NCBI GenBank assembly: GCA_031082205.1
Contig: JAVHLJ010000014.1
Coordinates: 1-57,369 of the forward strand
Length of the DNA stretch: 57,369 bases
Direction of reading: 5' to 3'
Source: Elusimicrobiales bacterium
Lineage (GTDB): Bacteria > Elusimicrobiota > Elusimicrobia > Elusimicrobiales > UBA9959
Below the pieces are notes generated by a model. The model was not told the origin of the DNA. It did no database searches and saw nothing but the letters and a program-made list of their open reading frames with translations. A program made the translations under genes and the position numbers. Positions 8,320 to 16,876 of the stretch are shown here, one piece after another. The first letter of the stretch is position 1. Every line of letters starts with the position of its first letter.

Positions 8320-9057
8320 TCAGAAATCCATCTCGCCGCCGGCGGCGCTGACGCGCCCGCCGGGGCCGTAGAGGACCAGCAGGCCGGCGTCGTCGATATC
8401 GGCCGTTCCCTCTAAAACCTCGCCCGAAACAGAGCGTATCTTCACCCGCTCTCCGATAAAGCCGGCGCGGCCGCGGTACCGCGCGGCCATGGCCGGAAAC
8501 CCTCGCTCTTCCAGCGCCGGGCGGAGCGCGAAGAATTCTTCCAGCACCGCCGACAGGAAACCACCGGGCTCCGGCGCCGCCCCGCCGCGCAGCATGGCGA
8601 TCGAGACCGCCGGGCGGTCGAGGCCGGCGAAGTCGGCGGGGTCCTGCGAAAGGTTTATCCCCGCCCCCACGGCCGCGCCGACGGGGCGTCCGCCCTCTAC
8701 GACGGCCTCCGCCAGTATGCCGGCTATCTTCCCCCCGCCGCAGAGCACGTCGTTGGGCCATTTTATGGACGGGGACAGTCCGAGCCGCTCCAGCGCCGCG
8801 CAGACGGAAACGGCCAGCAGGTGGGTATAACAGGGAAAGACTTCGGGCCGCGGCGCGGCGGGCTTCAGGACTATGGTGAAATAGAGCCCTTTCCCCTCGG
8901 ACAGCCATGTCCGGCCAAACCGGCCGCGGCCGGCGTCCTGGCGCCGGGCCGTGACGACGTCCCCGTCGGCCAGAGAGGAGAAGTCGCTCAGGGCGCGCGA
9001 GTGGGTGGAGTCGAGCCGCTCGTGTTCGAGGACGGTGAAAGGCCTGCCGGCGGACAT
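8320..9057 (-). CDS. birA: Biotin--[biotin carboxyl carrier protein] ligase, no DNA-binding domain
   Basis: 245 residues, a group I biotin protein ligase lacking the N-terminal helix-turn-helix of bifunctional BirA. It activates biotin as biotinyl-AMP and transfers it to a carrier-domain lysine. Seen: the adenylate loop GRGRFGR at residues 43-49, KWPNDV at 99-104, the conserved Lys of GGGKIAGILAE (K110), and the C-terminal beta-barrel domain with a G(E)xV-like stretch. It starts 13 bases after oadB stops, so it is the last gene of the oadGAB operon. The obvious local substrate is the EAMKM lysine of OadA. Confidence 0.92.
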   Translation of the reverse strand: MSAGRPFTVLEHERLDSTHSRALSDFSSLADGDVVTARRQDAGRGRFGRTWLSEGKGLYFTIVLKPAAPRPEVFPCYTHLLAVSVCAALERLGLSPSIKWPNDVLCGGGKIAGILAEAVVEGGRPVGAAVGAGINLSQDPADFAGLDRPAVSIAMLRGGAAPEPGGFLSAVLEEFFALRPALEERGFPAMAARYRGRAGFIGERVKIRSVSGEVLEGTADIDDAGLLVLYGPGGRVSAAGGEMDF

Positions 9058-9070
9058 GGACGCCCGACGG

Positions 9071-10252
9071 TCAGCCGAAGACGGCCAGAAGTATGCCGGC
9101 GGCCACCGCGCTGCCGATCACGCCCGAGACGTTCGGGCCCATGGCGTGCATGAGCAGGAAATTCTGCGGATTGTATTCCTGGCCGACCTTGTTGGCCACG
9201 CGGGCGGCCATTGGCACGGCGGAGACGCCGGCCGCGCCTATCAGCGGGTTGATGTTCGCGCCGAAGCGGTTCATGAACCTGGCCATGAGCACGCCGGCGG
9301 CCGTGCCGACGCAGAAGGCGAAGAGGCCCAGCGCGATTATGCCCAGCGTTTCGGGGCGAAGGAACTTGTCGGCGGATAGCTTGGACCCCACCGCCAGTCC
9401 CAGCAGGATTGTCACGATGTTTATGAACTCGTTCTGGGCGGTCTTGGAGAGGCGCTCGGCCACGCCGCTCTCGCGCAGCAGGTTCCCGAACATGAGGCAG
9501 CCGACCAGCGGGGTGGCGTCGGGGATGAGCAGCACGCAGACGGAAAGCACCAGAAGCGGGAAGATTATCTTCTCCCGGCGGGAGACGTGGCGCAGCTGCT
9601 CCATTTTTATCACGCGCTCGGCCGGAGTGGTCAGCAGGCGCATGATGGGCGGCTGTATTATCGGCACCAGCGCCATGTAGGAATAGGCGGCCACGGCTAT
9701 GGCGCCCAGCAGGTGCGGCGAGAGCTTGGAGGCCAGGAAAATGGCCGTGGGCCCGTCGGCGCCGCCGATTATGCCTATCGAGGCGGCGTCGCGCAGCGTG
9801 AAGCCGAAGCCGAAGAGCTGGGAGAGCAGTATCGCGCCTATCAGCGTGGTGAAGATGCCGAACTGCGCCGCCCCGCCCAGGAAGGCCGTCTTCGGGTTGG
9901 CTATCAGCGGGCCGAAGTCCGTCATCGCGCCCACGCCGATGAAGATGAAGAGCGGGAAGAGGCCGGTCTCTATGCCGAAGCCGTAGATCTGGCCGAGGAA
10001 GCCGCCCAACTGCGTCACTATCTGCCCGCCGTCGCCGACCGACAGCGAGCTCATGGCCGCGATCTCCGCCACCGGGATATTGGCGAGGAGGCCGCCGAAG
10101 CCTATAGGCAGCAGCAGCAGCGGCTCGAACTTCTTCGCCACGCCCAGCCAGAGCAGGCCGAAGCAGACCAGGAGCATCACGCCCTGGCCGGCCGTCATGT
10201 TATAGACGCCGGTGGAGCGGGCCAGGTCGAGCAGGGAGGTCAGGAGGTCCAT
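9071..10252 (-). CDS. oadB: Sodium-pumping decarboxylase beta subunit
   Basis: 393 residues with about ten hydrophobic segments. This is the membrane subunit of oxaloacetate/methylmalonyl-CoA/glutaconyl-CoA decarboxylases. It decarboxylates carboxybiotin and couples this to Na+ export. The conserved [10 protein letters not shown] motif is at residues 163-172; Asp166 corresponds to the Na+/proton-coupling aspartate of the family. The N-terminal [17 protein letters not shown] segment is also characteristic. It starts one base after oadA stops, so expression is tightly coupled. The pump would turn a decarboxylation into a sodium motive force. Confidence 0.92.
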   Translation of the reverse strand: MDLLTSLLDLARSTGVYNMTAGQGVMLLVCFGLLWLGVAKKFEPLLLLPIGFGGLLANIPVAEIAAMSSLSVGDGGQIVTQLGGFLGQIYGFGIETGLFPLFIFIGVGAMTDFGPLIANPKTAFLGGAAQFGIFTTLIGAILLSQLFGFGFTLRDAASIGIIGGADGPTAIFLASKLSPHLLGAIAVAAYSYMALVPIIQPPIMRLLTTPAERVIKMEQLRHVSRREKIIFPLLVLSVCVLLIPDATPLVGCLMFGNLLRESGVAERLSKTAQNEFINIVTILLGLAVGSKLSADKFLRPETLGIIALGLFAFCVGTAAGVLMARFMNRFGANINPLIGAAGVSAVPMAARVANKVGQEYNPQNFLLMHAMGPNVSGVIGSAVAAGILLAVFG

Positions 10253-10253
10253 C

Positions 10254-12080
10254 TCAGGCCCCCTTTATCTCGGCGATGAGGTCGCCGGCGTGGACCTGGT
10301 CGCCTTCCTTGAGCGGCAGCGAGGACAGCGAGCCGGCCGACGGGGCCTTTACCGGTATCTCCATCTTCATGGCCTCGAGGATGAGGAATGTCTCGTTGAG
10401 GGCCACGGTGTCGCCGGGCTTCTTGAGCAGCTTGAATACCTGCCCGGGCATGGGGGCCTTTACCTGCACGGCGGAGCCGCCGCCTGAGGCCGCGCCGGCG
10501 GCGGGAGCGGCTGACGCGGAGGCTTGGGCGGCCGCGGCCGGTTCGGCGTCGAAGCCGGGCTTGACGGCGGCCCTGTATTCGGTGCCGTTGACGACGGCGG
10601 CCCCTTCCTTTATCTCCACCTTGTAGTTGGCGCCGTTGAGCGTGACGGTATAGCGGTTCGAGGCGGCGTCGGGCTGGCGCTTGCGCACCGCCACCTTGGC
10701 CTTGCCCTGCAGGAAGGCGATGCCTTTCTCCAGGCAGGCGGCGGCGATGAAGACGTTCTCGGGCGTGTCGGGCAGGCCGGCCTCGGCCAGCTTCTTGCGC
10801 GCGGCGCCGGCGCCCTTGGCCGGGTTCTCGTTGTCCATGTCCATGGGGTTCTTCGTCGTAGGCGGCAGGCCCAGTTGGGCGGAAGCGATGGCTACCACCT
10901 CGGGATCGGCCGGCAGCGGCGTGCGGCCGAAATAACCCAGCACCATCTTGCCGTAGCCCGGGGCTATCTTCTTCCAGCGGCCCATCATGACGTTGTTGTA
11001 GGCCTGCTGGAAGTAGAACTGCGAGACCGGCGTGACGGAAGTGCCGTAGCCGCCCAGGCGCACCACTTCGCTCATCTCCTTTATGACGGCCGGGTACTTG
11101 TCCATGATGCGGTTGTCGCGCATCATCTGCGTGTTGGCGGTCAGCGCGCCGCCCGGCATGGGCGAGAAGGGGATGAGCGGCTCTACGGCCTTGGACTCCG
11201 GCGGGACGAAATAGTCCTTCATGCATTCCTTGAGGACTTCCTCCGCTTCCACGATCTTCTCTATGTCGAAGCCCAGGTCGTACTCCGTGCCGCGCAGGGC
11301 GTGCCACATGGAAAGGATGTCGGGCTGGCTGGTGCCGCCGGAGACGGGCGCCATCGAAAGGTCCAGCGCGTCGGCGCCGCCCTCGAGAGCGGCGAGGTAG
11401 CAGGCCACGCCGGTGCCGGCGGTGTCGTGCGTGTGGAAGCGCAGCGGATGGCCCTCGCCCAGCAGCGCGCGGGCGGCGCGCATGGTCTCGCGCACGACGG
11501 CCGGGGTGGCCGTGCCCGAGGCGTCCTTGAAGCAGACCGAGTCGAACTCTATGCCCGCGTCCATGATGGAGCGCAGGACGCCGGCGTAGAAGCCGGGAGT
11601 GTGGACGCGGTCGGCGCCGGGGCAGCCGGGCGGCAGCGACATCATCGAGACCACGGCCTCGTGGCGGAGGCCGGCCTCTTTTATGCAGCGGCCGGAATAG
11701 ATGAGGTTGTTGACGTCGTTGAGAGCGTCGAAATTGCGTATGGTGGTGATGCCGTGCTTCTTGAAGAGCTCGGCGTGGAGCTTGATGATGTCGGCGGGCT
11801 GGGAGTCCAGGCCGACCACGTTGACGCCGCGGGCCAGGGTCTGCAGGTCGGCGCCGGGGCCCGCGGCCAGGCGGAAAGCGTCCATCATGGCGAAGGCGTC
11901 CTCGTTGCAGTAGAAATAGAGCGACTGGAACATGGCGCCGCCGCCGGCCTCGAAATGGGTCACGCCTGCGCGGCTGGCGGCCTCGACGGCGGGCAGGAAG
12001 TCGGCGCTGAGCACGCGCGCGCCGTAGACGGACTGGAAGCCGTCCCTGAAAGCGGTGACCATCACGTCTATCTTCTTCAT
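10254..12080 (-). CDS. oadA: Decarboxylase alpha subunit: carboxyltransferase plus biotin carrier domain
   Basis: 608 residues. Domains in order: an HMG-CoA-lyase-like carboxyltransferase barrel (about 1-270), a conserved OadA/PycB domain (about 280-460), an Ala-rich linker (about 490-520) and a biotinyl domain with EAMKM at residues 569-573 (biotin Lys572). Metal and active-site residues are visible: FRDGFQS (RDxxQS), VCFKDASG (catalytic Lys) and FHTHDTAG. The barrel start is unusual: [13 protein letters not shown] replaces the common LRDAHQSLLATR, and GGGAMFQ replaces GGATFD. The substrate could therefore differ from oxaloacetate. ATG at 12080 is chosen because GGGAGG precedes it and it overlaps oadG by four bases; the frame remains open further upstream. 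Confidence 0.9.
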   Translation of the reverse strand: MKKIDVMVTAFRDGFQSVYGARVLSADFLPAVEAASRAGVTHFEAGGGAMFQSLYFYCNEDAFAMMDAFRLAAGPGADLQTLARGVNVVGLDSQPADIIKLHAELFKKHGITTIRNFDALNDVNNLIYSGRCIKEAGLRHEAVVSMMSLPPGCPGADRVHTPGFYAGVLRSIMDAGIEFDSVCFKDASGTATPAVVRETMRAARALLGEGHPLRFHTHDTAGTGVACYLAALEGGADALDLSMAPVSGGTSQPDILSMWHALRGTEYDLGFDIEKIVEAEEVLKECMKDYFVPPESKAVEPLIPFSPMPGGALTANTQMMRDNRIMDKYPAVIKEMSEVVRLGGYGTSVTPVSQFYFQQAYNNVMMGRWKKIAPGYGKMVLGYFGRTPLPADPEVVAIASAQLGLPPTTKNPMDMDNENPAKGAGAARKKLAEAGLPDTPENVFIAAACLEKGIAFLQGKAKVAVRKRQPDAASNRYTVTLNGANYKVEIKEGAAVVNGTEYRAAVKPGFDAEPAAAAQASASAAPAAGAASGGGSAVQVKAPMPGQVFKLLKKPGDTVALNETFLILEAMKMEIPVKAPSAGSLSSLPLKEGDQVHAGDLIAEIKGA

Positions 12081-12310
12081 GAATGCCTCCCGGTGTTGTT
12101 GTGCCAGGCCAGGGCTATGGCCGCGGCGGCCGCGGCGTCGCCGGCGGCGTGATGCTTGTGCTTGCCGGGATGCTCCGGCTCTTCTGGCGAGATCCTGGCG
12201 AGGAAAGGCAGCAGGGCGCGCAGCGCGTCCATGGCGGCTATCATCACCGCGAGGAAGACGAAGACGACCCCCATGCCGAGAAGGGAAACGATCACCGAAT
12301 CCAGTATCAT
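12077..12310 (-). CDS. oadG: Sodium-pumping decarboxylase gamma subunit
   Basis: 77 residues: one N-terminal membrane helix (about 5-27, SLLGMGVVFVFLAVMIAAMD) and a short hydrophilic tail rich in His, Pro and Ala. That is the build of OadG, which assembles the complex and in known enzymes binds Zn2+ through its tail. The histidine cluster HPGKHKHH fits a metal-binding role. It is first in oadG-oadA-oadB-birA and overlaps oadA by ATGA. Confidence 0.85.
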   Translation of the reverse strand: MILDSVIVSLLGMGVVFVFLAVMIAAMDALRALLPFLARISPEEPEHPGKHKHHAAGDAAAAAAIALAWHNNTGRHS

Positions 12311-12385
12311 GGCGCGCTCCTGATCTAAGCGGGAAAAGGGCCCCGGAAACGCCCGGGGAGGGCGGGCGGGGATTTTCCTGTCTTT

Positions 12386-13393
12386 TTATTCTAACATTTT
12401 CGCCGCCAGCGCCAGTTCCCCGGCGCGGCCGGCGTAGCCGGGATGGGACGGGAGGGAAGGCGCCTCCATATGCGCGCGGACGACGGAGGGCATATATTCC
12501 GCCGGGCCGCGGGCGGTAAAACCCAGGGCGAAAGCGGCGGCGGGATCGGGCCGGGAGCACCAGCGCCCCCAGTAGGGCGCGCAGGTGTCCGCGAGACCGG
12601 CGGCGGACAGGTCCGCGACGCTCACGGGCACGAATCGCGGCCGCAGTCCCGCGAGTGCGGCGGCCATATCGAGAAATTCCTTTAAGGTGGTGTCGGCGGG
12701 CTGGGCCAGGTTCAGCGCCGGCATGGCAGGCCACTCCGGCGTCTCCGCCAGCCGCAGCAGGGCCGCGGCGGCGTCGCCGGCGTATACGAAGCGCACGGGC
12801 TGGACTCCCCCGTCGGGCAGCAGCACCGGGCCGCCGTCCTTCATCCTCTCCAGCCAGGCCCAAAGGCGCGACGAACCGTCGGCCTCGCCCTGCACCACGG
12901 GCAGGCGCAGCGCCAGCGCGGGAACGCCGCGCGCCGAGGCCGACAGCTTAAGCGTCGCCTCCGCCGCCCGCTTGCCCATCCCGTAATCCCATTCGCGCCT
13001 GTCCCTTGTCCCGTCCGGCGGGGCGGGCATGAGCGGGGCGTCGGCGTCGGCTTCGCGGAAAGGCGGAGTTCTCCCCTCCGTCACAAGATAGACCTGGCCG
13101 CTGGAGATCATGACGACCCGGCCCGGCGAAAATCCGGGAACGGAGAAGAGACGCGAAACATCGTCCCCGTCGTAAGCGAGGAAATCGGCGGTGAAATCGA
13201 ACTTTTCGCCGCCGAGGGCGGCGGAGAGAGAGGCGTCGTCCCGCCGGTCGGCGGCCAGCCGGCGCAGCCCCGGATGAGGCGGCAGGGGCCGCGAGCCGCG
13301 CGACACTACGGCGACGTCGTGGCCGGCGGCGAGGAAGGCCTCGCGCGCCGCGCCGCTGAGCAGGCCGGAAGCGCCCAGCAGCAGGACCCGCAT
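12386..13393 (-). CDS. NAD-dependent epimerase/dehydratase family protein
   Basis: 335 residues, an extended short-chain dehydrogenase/reductase fold. The N-terminal nucleotide-binding motif LLLGASGLLSGAAREAF deviates slightly from GxxGxxG. An ISSGQVYLV strand and a YGMGKRAAE segment supply the catalytic Ser and YxxxK. Such proteins act on nucleotide-activated sugars or isoflavonoid-like substrates; substrate unknown. Its ATG overlaps the stop of the ankyrin-CsgG lipoprotein gene (TGATG), so the two are probably co-expressed. Confidence 0.8.
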   Translation of the reverse strand: MRVLLLGASGLLSGAAREAFLAAGHDVAVVSRGSRPLPPHPGLRRLAADRRDDASLSAALGGEKFDFTADFLAYDGDDVSRLFSVPGFSPGRVVMISSGQVYLVTEGRTPPFREADADAPLMPAPPDGTRDRREWDYGMGKRAAEATLKLSASARGVPALALRLPVVQGEADGSSRLWAWLERMKDGGPVLLPDGGVQPVRFVYAGDAAAALLRLAETPEWPAMPALNLAQPADTTLKEFLDMAAALAGLRPRFVPVSVADLSAAGLADTCAPYWGRWCSRPDPAAAFALGFTARGPAEYMPSVVRAHMEAPSLPSHPGYAGRAGELALAAKMLE

Positions 13394-14316
13394 CAGTTCA
13401 CCCAGTCCCGGGGAACGCGGCCCGAGGCGGCGCCGACGGCCTGGCCCGATTCGACCTCGGCCAGGCGGACATTGAGCTCAAGGACGGCGCCGGGCAGCTC
13501 CACCATGCCGCCGATGACCAGCAGGTCGGCGCCCAGCATCCGGCCGATGCGCCTGGCCGACTCGGGGTCGATGGCCCCGGCGTTCTGGAGCTTGAGTTCC
13601 GATAGCACCCGCTCGATCTGGTCGCGCTCCACCACTTTGAGCTTCTTCAGGCGTATCAGTTCGGTCGTGAAGCGCTCCGCCACGATATTGCCGTCGGTGG
13701 AGGGGCGGCCGTCCGCGTAGGAGAACCTGGTCACGGCTATGGTCCGGCCCTCCCCGGCATAATCTTTCAGCAGCGCGGAGACCAGCGGCGCGTACTGCCC
13801 GGCGACGGCCGCGCCGCCCGCGGTTATGCCCAGTTTGCCCTCTATCGCGGCCCTTATGAGGCCGGCCGCCATGGAGTGGCCGTTCTTCTCGGCCAGCTCG
13901 AGAGGGGCGCCTTCCTTGACCTTGACGTTGGAAACGGACCAGCAGCCGCCGGGGCCGGGATCGGGGTCGGCTCCTTTTTCGAGCAGGAGCCGCACCATGC
14001 TCGCGTGACCGACGCAGGCCGCGTAATGCAGCGGGGTGTTCTTCTGGACCCCGCCCCAGGTGCCGCGCGCATTGACGTCGGCGCCGCGCTCTATCAGGAG
14101 CCTGGCTGTATCGAGCGCGCCGACTTCGGCCGCGCGATGAAGGGAAGTCGTACCGTGCATGAAACCCCACCGCTCGTTAGGATCGGCGCCCCGCTTCAGC
14201 CGCTCCGTCACGCCGGCGGCATCATTCCTCCCCGCGACATGGTAAAGGGCCGGAGCCTTCAGGAAGCACCCCGCGCTAAAAAATAACGGCAGCAGCAGCA
14301 ACGAACGGTTATTCAT
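13393..14316 (-). CDS. Lipoprotein with ankyrin repeats and a CsgG/FlgO-like domain
   Basis: 307 residues from ATG at 14316. A GGAGGGG ribosome-binding site directly upstream and a lipobox right after decide this start: the signal peptide ends LFFSAGC with Cys17 as the lipidated residue. Residues about 25-155 hold ankyrin repeats (LHRAAEVGALDTARLLIERGADVNARG, then LHYAACVGHASMVRLLLEKGADPD; longer runs not quoted). Residues about 165-300 resemble the CsgG/FlgO family of outer-membrane assembly lipoproteins: TIAVTRFSY, FTTELIRLKKLKVVERDQI and GRMLGADLLVIGGMVE. CsgG forms the curli secretion pore; FlgO-like proteins do not obviously do so. Function here is unknown. The downstream epimerase overlaps it. 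Confidence 0.75.
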   Translation of the reverse strand: MNNRSLLLLPLFFSAGCFLKAPALYHVAGRNDAAGVTERLKRGADPNERWGFMHGTTSLHRAAEVGALDTARLLIERGADVNARGTWGGVQKNTPLHYAACVGHASMVRLLLEKGADPDPGPGGCWSVSNVKVKEGAPLELAEKNGHSMAAGLIRAAIEGKLGITAGGAAVAGQYAPLVSALLKDYAGEGRTIAVTRFSYADGRPSTDGNIVAERFTTELIRLKKLKVVERDQIERVLSELKLQNAGAIDPESARRIGRMLGADLLVIGGMVELPGAVLELNVRLAEVESGQAVGAASGRVPRDWVN

Positions 14317-14351
14317 CTCCCCTCCAGGAACCGTCGACAGGACCCATTCTA

Positions 14352-14400
14352 TAAAAAAAGGGGCGGCCGCCTTACTCCCCCCCGCGAAGGCGGCCGCCTT
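14352..14400 (-). terminator. Intrinsic terminator after the NarL-type regulator
   Basis: A 12-bp stem (14362-14373 with 14387-14398) is followed in minus-strand sense by a run of seven T (14353-14359). It separates the kinase/NarL pair from the lipoprotein gene. Confidence 0.75.
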
Positions 14401-14487
14401 TAAGCGGTCAACACGAACGGGAGCCCGCCTCAACGACGGGCCCCCAAACCTGTATAGAGAGGATACAACTTGGGTTTATTGCGTTAA

Positions 14488-14505
14488 ATACCCTTTTTAG
14501 GGTAT
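14488..14505. promoter_or_regulatory. Inverted repeat ATACCC-N6-GGGTAT
   Basis: A near-perfect palindrome lies between the NarL-type regulator gene and the lipoprotein gene. The left half, TACCCTT, matches six of seven positions of the NarL heptamer TACYYMT. The arrangement reads 7-2-7, as in NarL operators, but the right half matches less well. A terminator lies between it and the lipoprotein gene, so a regulatory role is only a possibility. Confidence 0.3.
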
Positions 14506-14521
14506 GCGGCCGCGGGCCGGT

Positions 14522-15184
14522 TCAGGGCCTGGAAAGGCCCTCGCGTATGGCGTAGCGGACCAGGTCGGTCTGCTTGTGTATGCCAAGCTTGCGGGAAATA
14601 TTGCGCCTGTGCACGTGCACGGTATTGAAGGCGATGCCGAGCCGCGCGGAGATCTCCTTCTCGGAGAGGCCGTCGCCTATCAGTCCGACTATGTCGCGCT
14701 CTTTCTCGGTAAGTTCCGGCTCGTCCGGCTGGCGGCAGAAACGGGACGCCGGCATCGCGCCGGAGTCGCCGAAATAGCGGACGAGGGAGGCGCTGAGGTA
14801 GCAGTCGCCGCCGTAGACGGCCCGCACGGCCGGGGCTATCTCCTCGGCGGCGGTCTCCTTTACCAGGTAGCCCCTGGCGCCGGAGCGCATGGCCTTCTCG
14901 ACGGTGGGCTTGTCGTCGTGCATGCTGAGCATTATCGCGCGGGCGCCCCGCGCCGACCTGGACAGCCTCGCCGCCACCTCGAGCCCGTTGGGATGGGGCA
15001 TGGCCACGTCCAGGACATAGACGTCGGCCAGGCCGCGGGAGGCCGCTTCCAGAGCCTGGCGGCCGTCGCGGGCCTCGCAGGTGACCTTTATGTCGCGGGC
15101 CGTGCGGTGAAGGACGGACTTGAGCCCTTCGATGACAACGGGGTGATCGTCGGCTATCAGGACGCGTATGGCCTTTCGTTTCAT
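14522..15184 (-). CDS. NarL/FixJ-family response regulator
   Basis: 220 residues. Receiver domain (1-125) with acidic pair D12-D13, phosphoacceptor D59 (YVLDVAMP) and K109-type lysine in GYLVKE. The C-terminal LuxR helix-turn-helix (about 155-215) contains LTEKERDIVGLI, LSEKEISARLGI and TVHVHRRNI. The start overlaps the kinase stop by four bases (ATGA), so this is the cognate partner of the PAS/HisKA_3 kinase. It would bind DNA as a phosphorylated dimer; targets are unknown. Confidence 0.92.
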   Translation of the reverse strand: MKRKAIRVLIADDHPVVIEGLKSVLHRTARDIKVTCEARDGRQALEAASRGLADVYVLDVAMPHPNGLEVAARLSRSARGARAIMLSMHDDKPTVEKAMRSGARGYLVKETAAEEIAPAVRAVYGGDCYLSASLVRYFGDSGAMPASRFCRQPDEPELTEKERDIVGLIGDGLSEKEISARLGIAFNTVHVHRRNISRKLGIHKQTDLVRYAIREGLSRP

Positions 15185-16254
15185 AAACCTGCGGTTCCTC
15201 CCGAAGACGGGATATCGGCGCGGATGCGCGTGCCTTTACCGGGCCTGGAATAGACGGAGAAAGAGCCCCCCGCCGAGGCGGCCGCGTCGGCCATGATCCT
15301 GAGGCCGAGACAGCCGGCCCGGTCCTTGCGGGACTTCGACGCGCCCTGGGCGAAGCCGCGGCCGTCGTCGCGCACTTCCAGGGTCAGCCACTTGTCGTCA
15401 CCCGAGAGCGAAAAGTCCAGGACCGCGGCGCCGGAATGCTTCTCGGCGTTGTTAAGCGCTTCCTGCGCCAGCCTGTAGATTATTATGGCGGCGGGGCCCG
15501 TGGAAACGGGTTTCCCCCCCGGGAGACGTATATCCCGGCGCACCTTCATGCCGGAGCGGCGGGAGAAGGCGGCCAGCAGTTCTTCGAGAGCTCCCTGCAG
15601 GCCGGACACGGGCAGGGCCGGAGGCCAGCTCTCCACGCAGGAGCGCTTTATACCCGACGAGAGTTCTTTAAGCAGGGCCCGGGCGCGCGCCGACGAGGCC
15701 AGGGCGCCGGCCTTGCCGCCGCGGCGCAGCCGGTCCTCCAGCAGCAGCAGTTCGGCCGAGAGCCCCACCTGCATCGCGCCCAGGGCGTCGTGCAGGCCGG
15801 CGGCCAGCCGCTTCTTCTCCTCCTCGCGCGCAAGCATGATGCGCGCGGAGAAGGCGCGGGCGTCCTCCTCCAGCGCGCGGCGCCAGGTCACGTCGCGCTC
15901 GATGAGTATGCCGTAAAGTTCGCCGCCGGAGCGGAAATTGCGGGCCGTCACTTCGGCCACCAGCGGGGAACCGTCGCGGCGGCGCTGCTTAACCTCGAAG
16001 ACGGAAGCGTCGCCGGACTGGAAGCGGCCGCGGCTGAGCGAGGCCCCAAGCCGGCCGACCGGCTTGCCCACCAGCTGGCCGCGTGAATAGCCGTGCATGG
16101 CCAGGGCGGCCGGGTTGGCGTCGACGATGACGGGAGAGCCGCCCTGCTTTATACGCAGGACTATGATGGAATCCCGGGACTGCTCGAATACCATCCGGTA
16201 AAGGGCGCCCCCGGGAAGACTCGCCTTGGTGCCTCCGCCCATATAAGGACCCAT
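15181..16254 (-). CDS. PAS-domain sensor histidine kinase (NarX/HisKA_3 type), cytoplasmic
   Basis: 357 residues from ATG at 16254. A PAS domain (about 15-125, LYRMVFEQSRDS through LIERDVTW) is followed by the HisKA_3 motif AAGLHDALGAMQVGLS (phosphoacceptor His near 155) and an HATPase with QEALNNAEKHSG and DDGRGFA. No membrane segment is seen, so the signal is probably cytoplasmic. The frame is also open to an ATG at 16332. That start has no ribosome-binding site and lies against an AT-rich -10-like sequence shared with the divergent regulator gene, so the shorter start is preferred without certainty. Confidence 0.85.
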   Translation of the reverse strand: MGPYMGGGTKASLPGGALYRMVFEQSRDSIIVLRIKQGGSPVIVDANPAALAMHGYSRGQLVGKPVGRLGASLSRGRFQSGDASVFEVKQRRRDGSPLVAEVTARNFRSGGELYGILIERDVTWRRALEEDARAFSARIMLAREEEKKRLAAGLHDALGAMQVGLSAELLLLEDRLRRGGKAGALASSARARALLKELSSGIKRSCVESWPPALPVSGLQGALEELLAAFSRRSGMKVRRDIRLPGGKPVSTGPAAIIIYRLAQEALNNAEKHSGAAVLDFSLSGDDKWLTLEVRDDGRGFAQGASKSRKDRAGCLGLRIMADAAASAGGSFSVYSRPGKGTRIRADIPSSGGTAGL

Positions 16255-16337
16255 ATTCTCGCAAAACGCGAGGGTAAAATCAAAGCGCCCGGCCGATTTT
16301 CCGGTTAACGCCCTCCATGTCAGGGGGACCATTTTTA

Positions 16338-16343
16338 TATAAT
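16338..16343 (+). promoter_or_regulatory. -10 element of the Rcp1-type regulator/TonB receptor operon
   Basis: TATAAT lies about 38 bases before ATG 16382. The surrounding TTATATAA is nearly symmetric, so the same AT-rich block may serve the divergent kinase gene. Confidence 0.45.
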
Positions 16344-16381
16344 GCGTTCAGGTGCCGGGGACCGGAACGCGGGAGACATCT

Positions 16382-16849
16382 ATGCAAAAAATAAAAGTTC
16401 TACTTGTGGAGGACAATCCCGGCGACGCCGAACTGACCAGGCAGGCGCTGGAATCGTCCAAGCTGGCGGTGGAACTGGTCACGGTGGACGACGGCGAAAA
16501 AGCCCTGCGCTACCTGAGGCGCGAACCCCCGTACCGGGACGCCGCCCTGCCGGACCTGGTGCTGCTGGACCTCAATCTCCCCAAGGTCTCCGGCGAGGAG
16601 GTGCTGCGCGAGATAAAGGCGGACAGGGCCCTCCGGAGCCTGCCGGTGGTGGTCCTCACCTCCTCCGACGCCGAGGCCGAGATCACCCGCTGTTACGCCG
16701 AGGGCGCCAACTGCTACGTGGTCAAGCCCGTCGATTTCAGTTCCTTCATGGAGATAGTCGCTTCCATAGAACAGTTCTGGTTCTCCGTGGTGAAGCTCGC
16801 CGGCCGGCAGGCCCGGGACGCCGAAAAGAAGAGCGGCAGGGGCCGCTGA
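16382..16849 (+). CDS. Rcp1-type single-domain response regulator
   Basis: 155 residues consisting of a receiver domain and a short basic tail. E10-D11 acidic pair, phosphoacceptor D63 (LLDLNLP), the T of VVLTSSDAE and the K of VVKPVD are all present. The LVEDNPGDAELT start is characteristic of Rcp1-like regulators that pair with phytochrome/Cph1-type kinases. The kinase three genes downstream carries the matching ASHDLQEPLRTI motif. GGGAGA lies five bases before ATG. No output domain, so it probably passes on a phosphoryl group or acts by protein contact. Confidence 0.9.
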   Translation: MQKIKVLLVEDNPGDAELTRQALESSKLAVELVTVDDGEKALRYLRREPPYRDAALPDLVLLDLNLPKVSGEEVLREIKADRALRSLPVVVLTSSDAEAEITRCYAEGANCYVVKPVDFSSFMEIVASIEQFWFSVVKLAGRQARDAEKKSGRGR

Positions 16850-16876
16850 AAAAGCAGAAGGGGGTCTCAGCGTATA

